Source of the DNA: an uncultured Haloferula sp.
Lineage (GTDB): Bacteria > Verrucomicrobiota > Verrucomicrobiae > Verrucomicrobiales > Akkermansiaceae
NCBI GenBank assembly: GCA_946481625.1
Contig: CAMLOZ010000269.1
Span: 1 to 5,694, forward strand
Reading direction: 5' to 3'
DNA length: 5,694 nucleotides
Numbering within the stretch: the first letter of the stretch is position 1; each line of letters begins with the position of its first letter. Below the pieces are notes generated by a model. That model saw nothing but the letters and a program-made list of their open reading frames with translations, was not told where the DNA came from and ran no database searches. The position numbers were made by a program, and so were the translations under genes. This document shows positions 4,992 to 5,694 of the stretch, piece after piece.

Positions 4992-5694
4992 TTACCAGTT
5001 GTCCCCCAATCCGTGCCGTCCCGCCAGCTCCAGCAGATCCTCGCGCATCGGCCACTCGTCGGGGCGTTCGCTGGTCTGATGGCGCTTGCTGGCGCCCTTG
5101 AGGGCCATGCAGCCGGTATTGTCGCCGATCTGGCGGACTTGCTCGACCTCTTCCGCGCTGAGCCGGATGTCGGGCAGCGCGGCGAAGTCGCGGATCTGGT
5201 CATCGATGGAGCGGGCATCGTCTCCGGCTTCCTGGATGAAGGTCGGCACCACGCTTTCGACTGCGGGCTGGCTGAGGTTCCAGATCGAGGCGAACTGGAT
5301 CAGGGTCAGGCCGTGCTTCTCGGCGATGGGCTTCATGCGCTCGATCTTTTCGAGGCCGTGATCGACCCAGCCCTCGCCACGGTAGGAGCGGTGGTCGCCG
5401 GGCTTGAAGACATGGCCCTTCTTCATATCGCCATGGAAGAGACCGCCGTAATCCGCGACGCGGGTGAGCACCTTCACGCCGTGCTTCTCGCAGGCCGGGA
5501 GGACGAGGCAGGAGGGCCAAGGCTCGAGCGGATTGAGAATAAGCATCGCCCAATCGATGTCCGAGCCGTGGCGCTCGATGCAGTCGATGATGTCCAGCGA
5601 GAAGCCGTTCGCGGGGCCGGGAGCAAGACCGAGACGCTCGGCGAGACCTTCGGACTTGAGAGCGCGGAGGCCATCCCACACGGCGTCGCTTGTG
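4992..5694 (-). CDS. Aldo/keto reductase (5' end cut by window edge)
   Basis: The frame is open from the right edge (first full codon at 5693) to TAA at 4992-4994, giving 233 codons plus the stop. Counting from the GTG at 5681, recognisable stretches are V-W-D-G-L-R-A-L-K-S-E-G at 1-12, D-W-A-M-L-I-L-N-P-L-E-P-W-P at 43-56, L-T-R-V-A-D-Y-G-G-L-F-H-G-D near 71-84, an N-L-S-Q-P-A-V-E-S-V-V-P-T cofactor-side segment, and the C-terminal I-G-D-N-T-G-C-M-A-L-K-G-A-S. This fits the NAD(P)H-dependent aldo/keto reductase barrel, strands 5-8 and the C-terminal tail. The N-terminal third, carrying the catalytic Asp/Tyr/Lys/His, lies outside. The GTG at 5681 is internal to the fold and is unlikely to be the true start, because reading continues upstream (T-S-D-A before it). 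No signal peptide can be judged. The substrate is unknown; the enzyme is cytoplasmic by family. Confidence 0.88.
   Translation of the reverse strand, partial: TSDAVWDGLRALKSEGLAERLGLAPGPANGFSLDIIDCIERHGSDIDWAMLILNPLEPWPSCLVLPACEKHGVKVLTRVADYGGLFHGDMKKGHVFKPGDHRSYRGEGWVDHGLEKIERMKPIAEKHGLTLIQFASIWNLSQPAVESVVPTFIQEAGDDARSIDDQIRDFAALPDIRLSAEEVEQVRQIGDNTGCMALKGASKRHQTSERPDEWPMREDLLELAGRHGLGDNW

Noticed and set aside
5681..5681. GTG at 5681 as the true start of the aldo/keto reductase.
   Set aside because: The reading frame continues upstream to the edge and the fold would lack its N-terminal strands and catalytic residues, so the gene is cut by the window.
4890..5694. A plus-strand frame open from ATG 4890 to the right edge with no stop seen.
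   Set aside because: It is codon-aligned and antisense to the aldo/keto reductase. In GC-rich DNA the codons TTA, CTA and TCA are rare, so such frames stay open by chance.

Overview
The window is GC-rich bacterial chromosome with ordinary, well-packed genes. I infer a member of Verrucomicrobiota (Verrucomicrobiaceae/Akkermansiaceae type). The basis is the style of the ECF sigma factor and its small membrane partner, the high GC content, mostly weak or absent Shine-Dalgarno sequences, and the mix of housekeeping genes. This is recognition from memory, not a database result. There is no rRNA, tRNA, CRISPR array, insertion sequence or phage gene.

Left part, minus strand (1566 down to 1): a three-gene operon. 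It reads ECF-type RNA polymerase sigma factor, then a short single-pass membrane protein in the anti-sigma position, then an exported PDZ-domain protein that runs off the left edge. The first two genes overlap by 14 nt and the third starts 5 nt after the second. The second gene ends in a hydrophobic tail (V-N-T-F) and the third starts with a PDZ domain straight after its signal peptide, so the three could form one envelope-signalling unit.

Divergent from this operon, across 127 nt, is a methionine sulfoxide reductase A with a lipoprotein signal peptide (1694-2326, plus strand). An envelope repair enzyme next to an envelope-type sigma system suggests, but does not prove, shared regulation.

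Between msrA and the next gene (2327-2456) lies the most unusual non-coding structure. Two 30-nt inverted arms, each made of four 7-nt units of the form AAGTNNN, flank a perfect 12-bp terminator-like hairpin. It ends 13 nt before the start codon of a Nudix-related gene.

Right part: a NUDIX/MutT-related predicted phosphoesterase (2457-3074, plus), a cytoplasmic GH13 alpha-amylase with all catalytic residues and an extra N-terminal segment (3154-4815, plus), a 176-nt convergent intergenic stretch, and the C-terminal two thirds of an aldo/keto reductase (minus strand, running off the right edge). These last genes look metabolic and unrelated to the sigma operon. I see no clear undescribed multi-gene defence or mobile system. 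The best candidates for novelty are the sigma/membrane/PDZ trio and the heptad-repeat hairpin.
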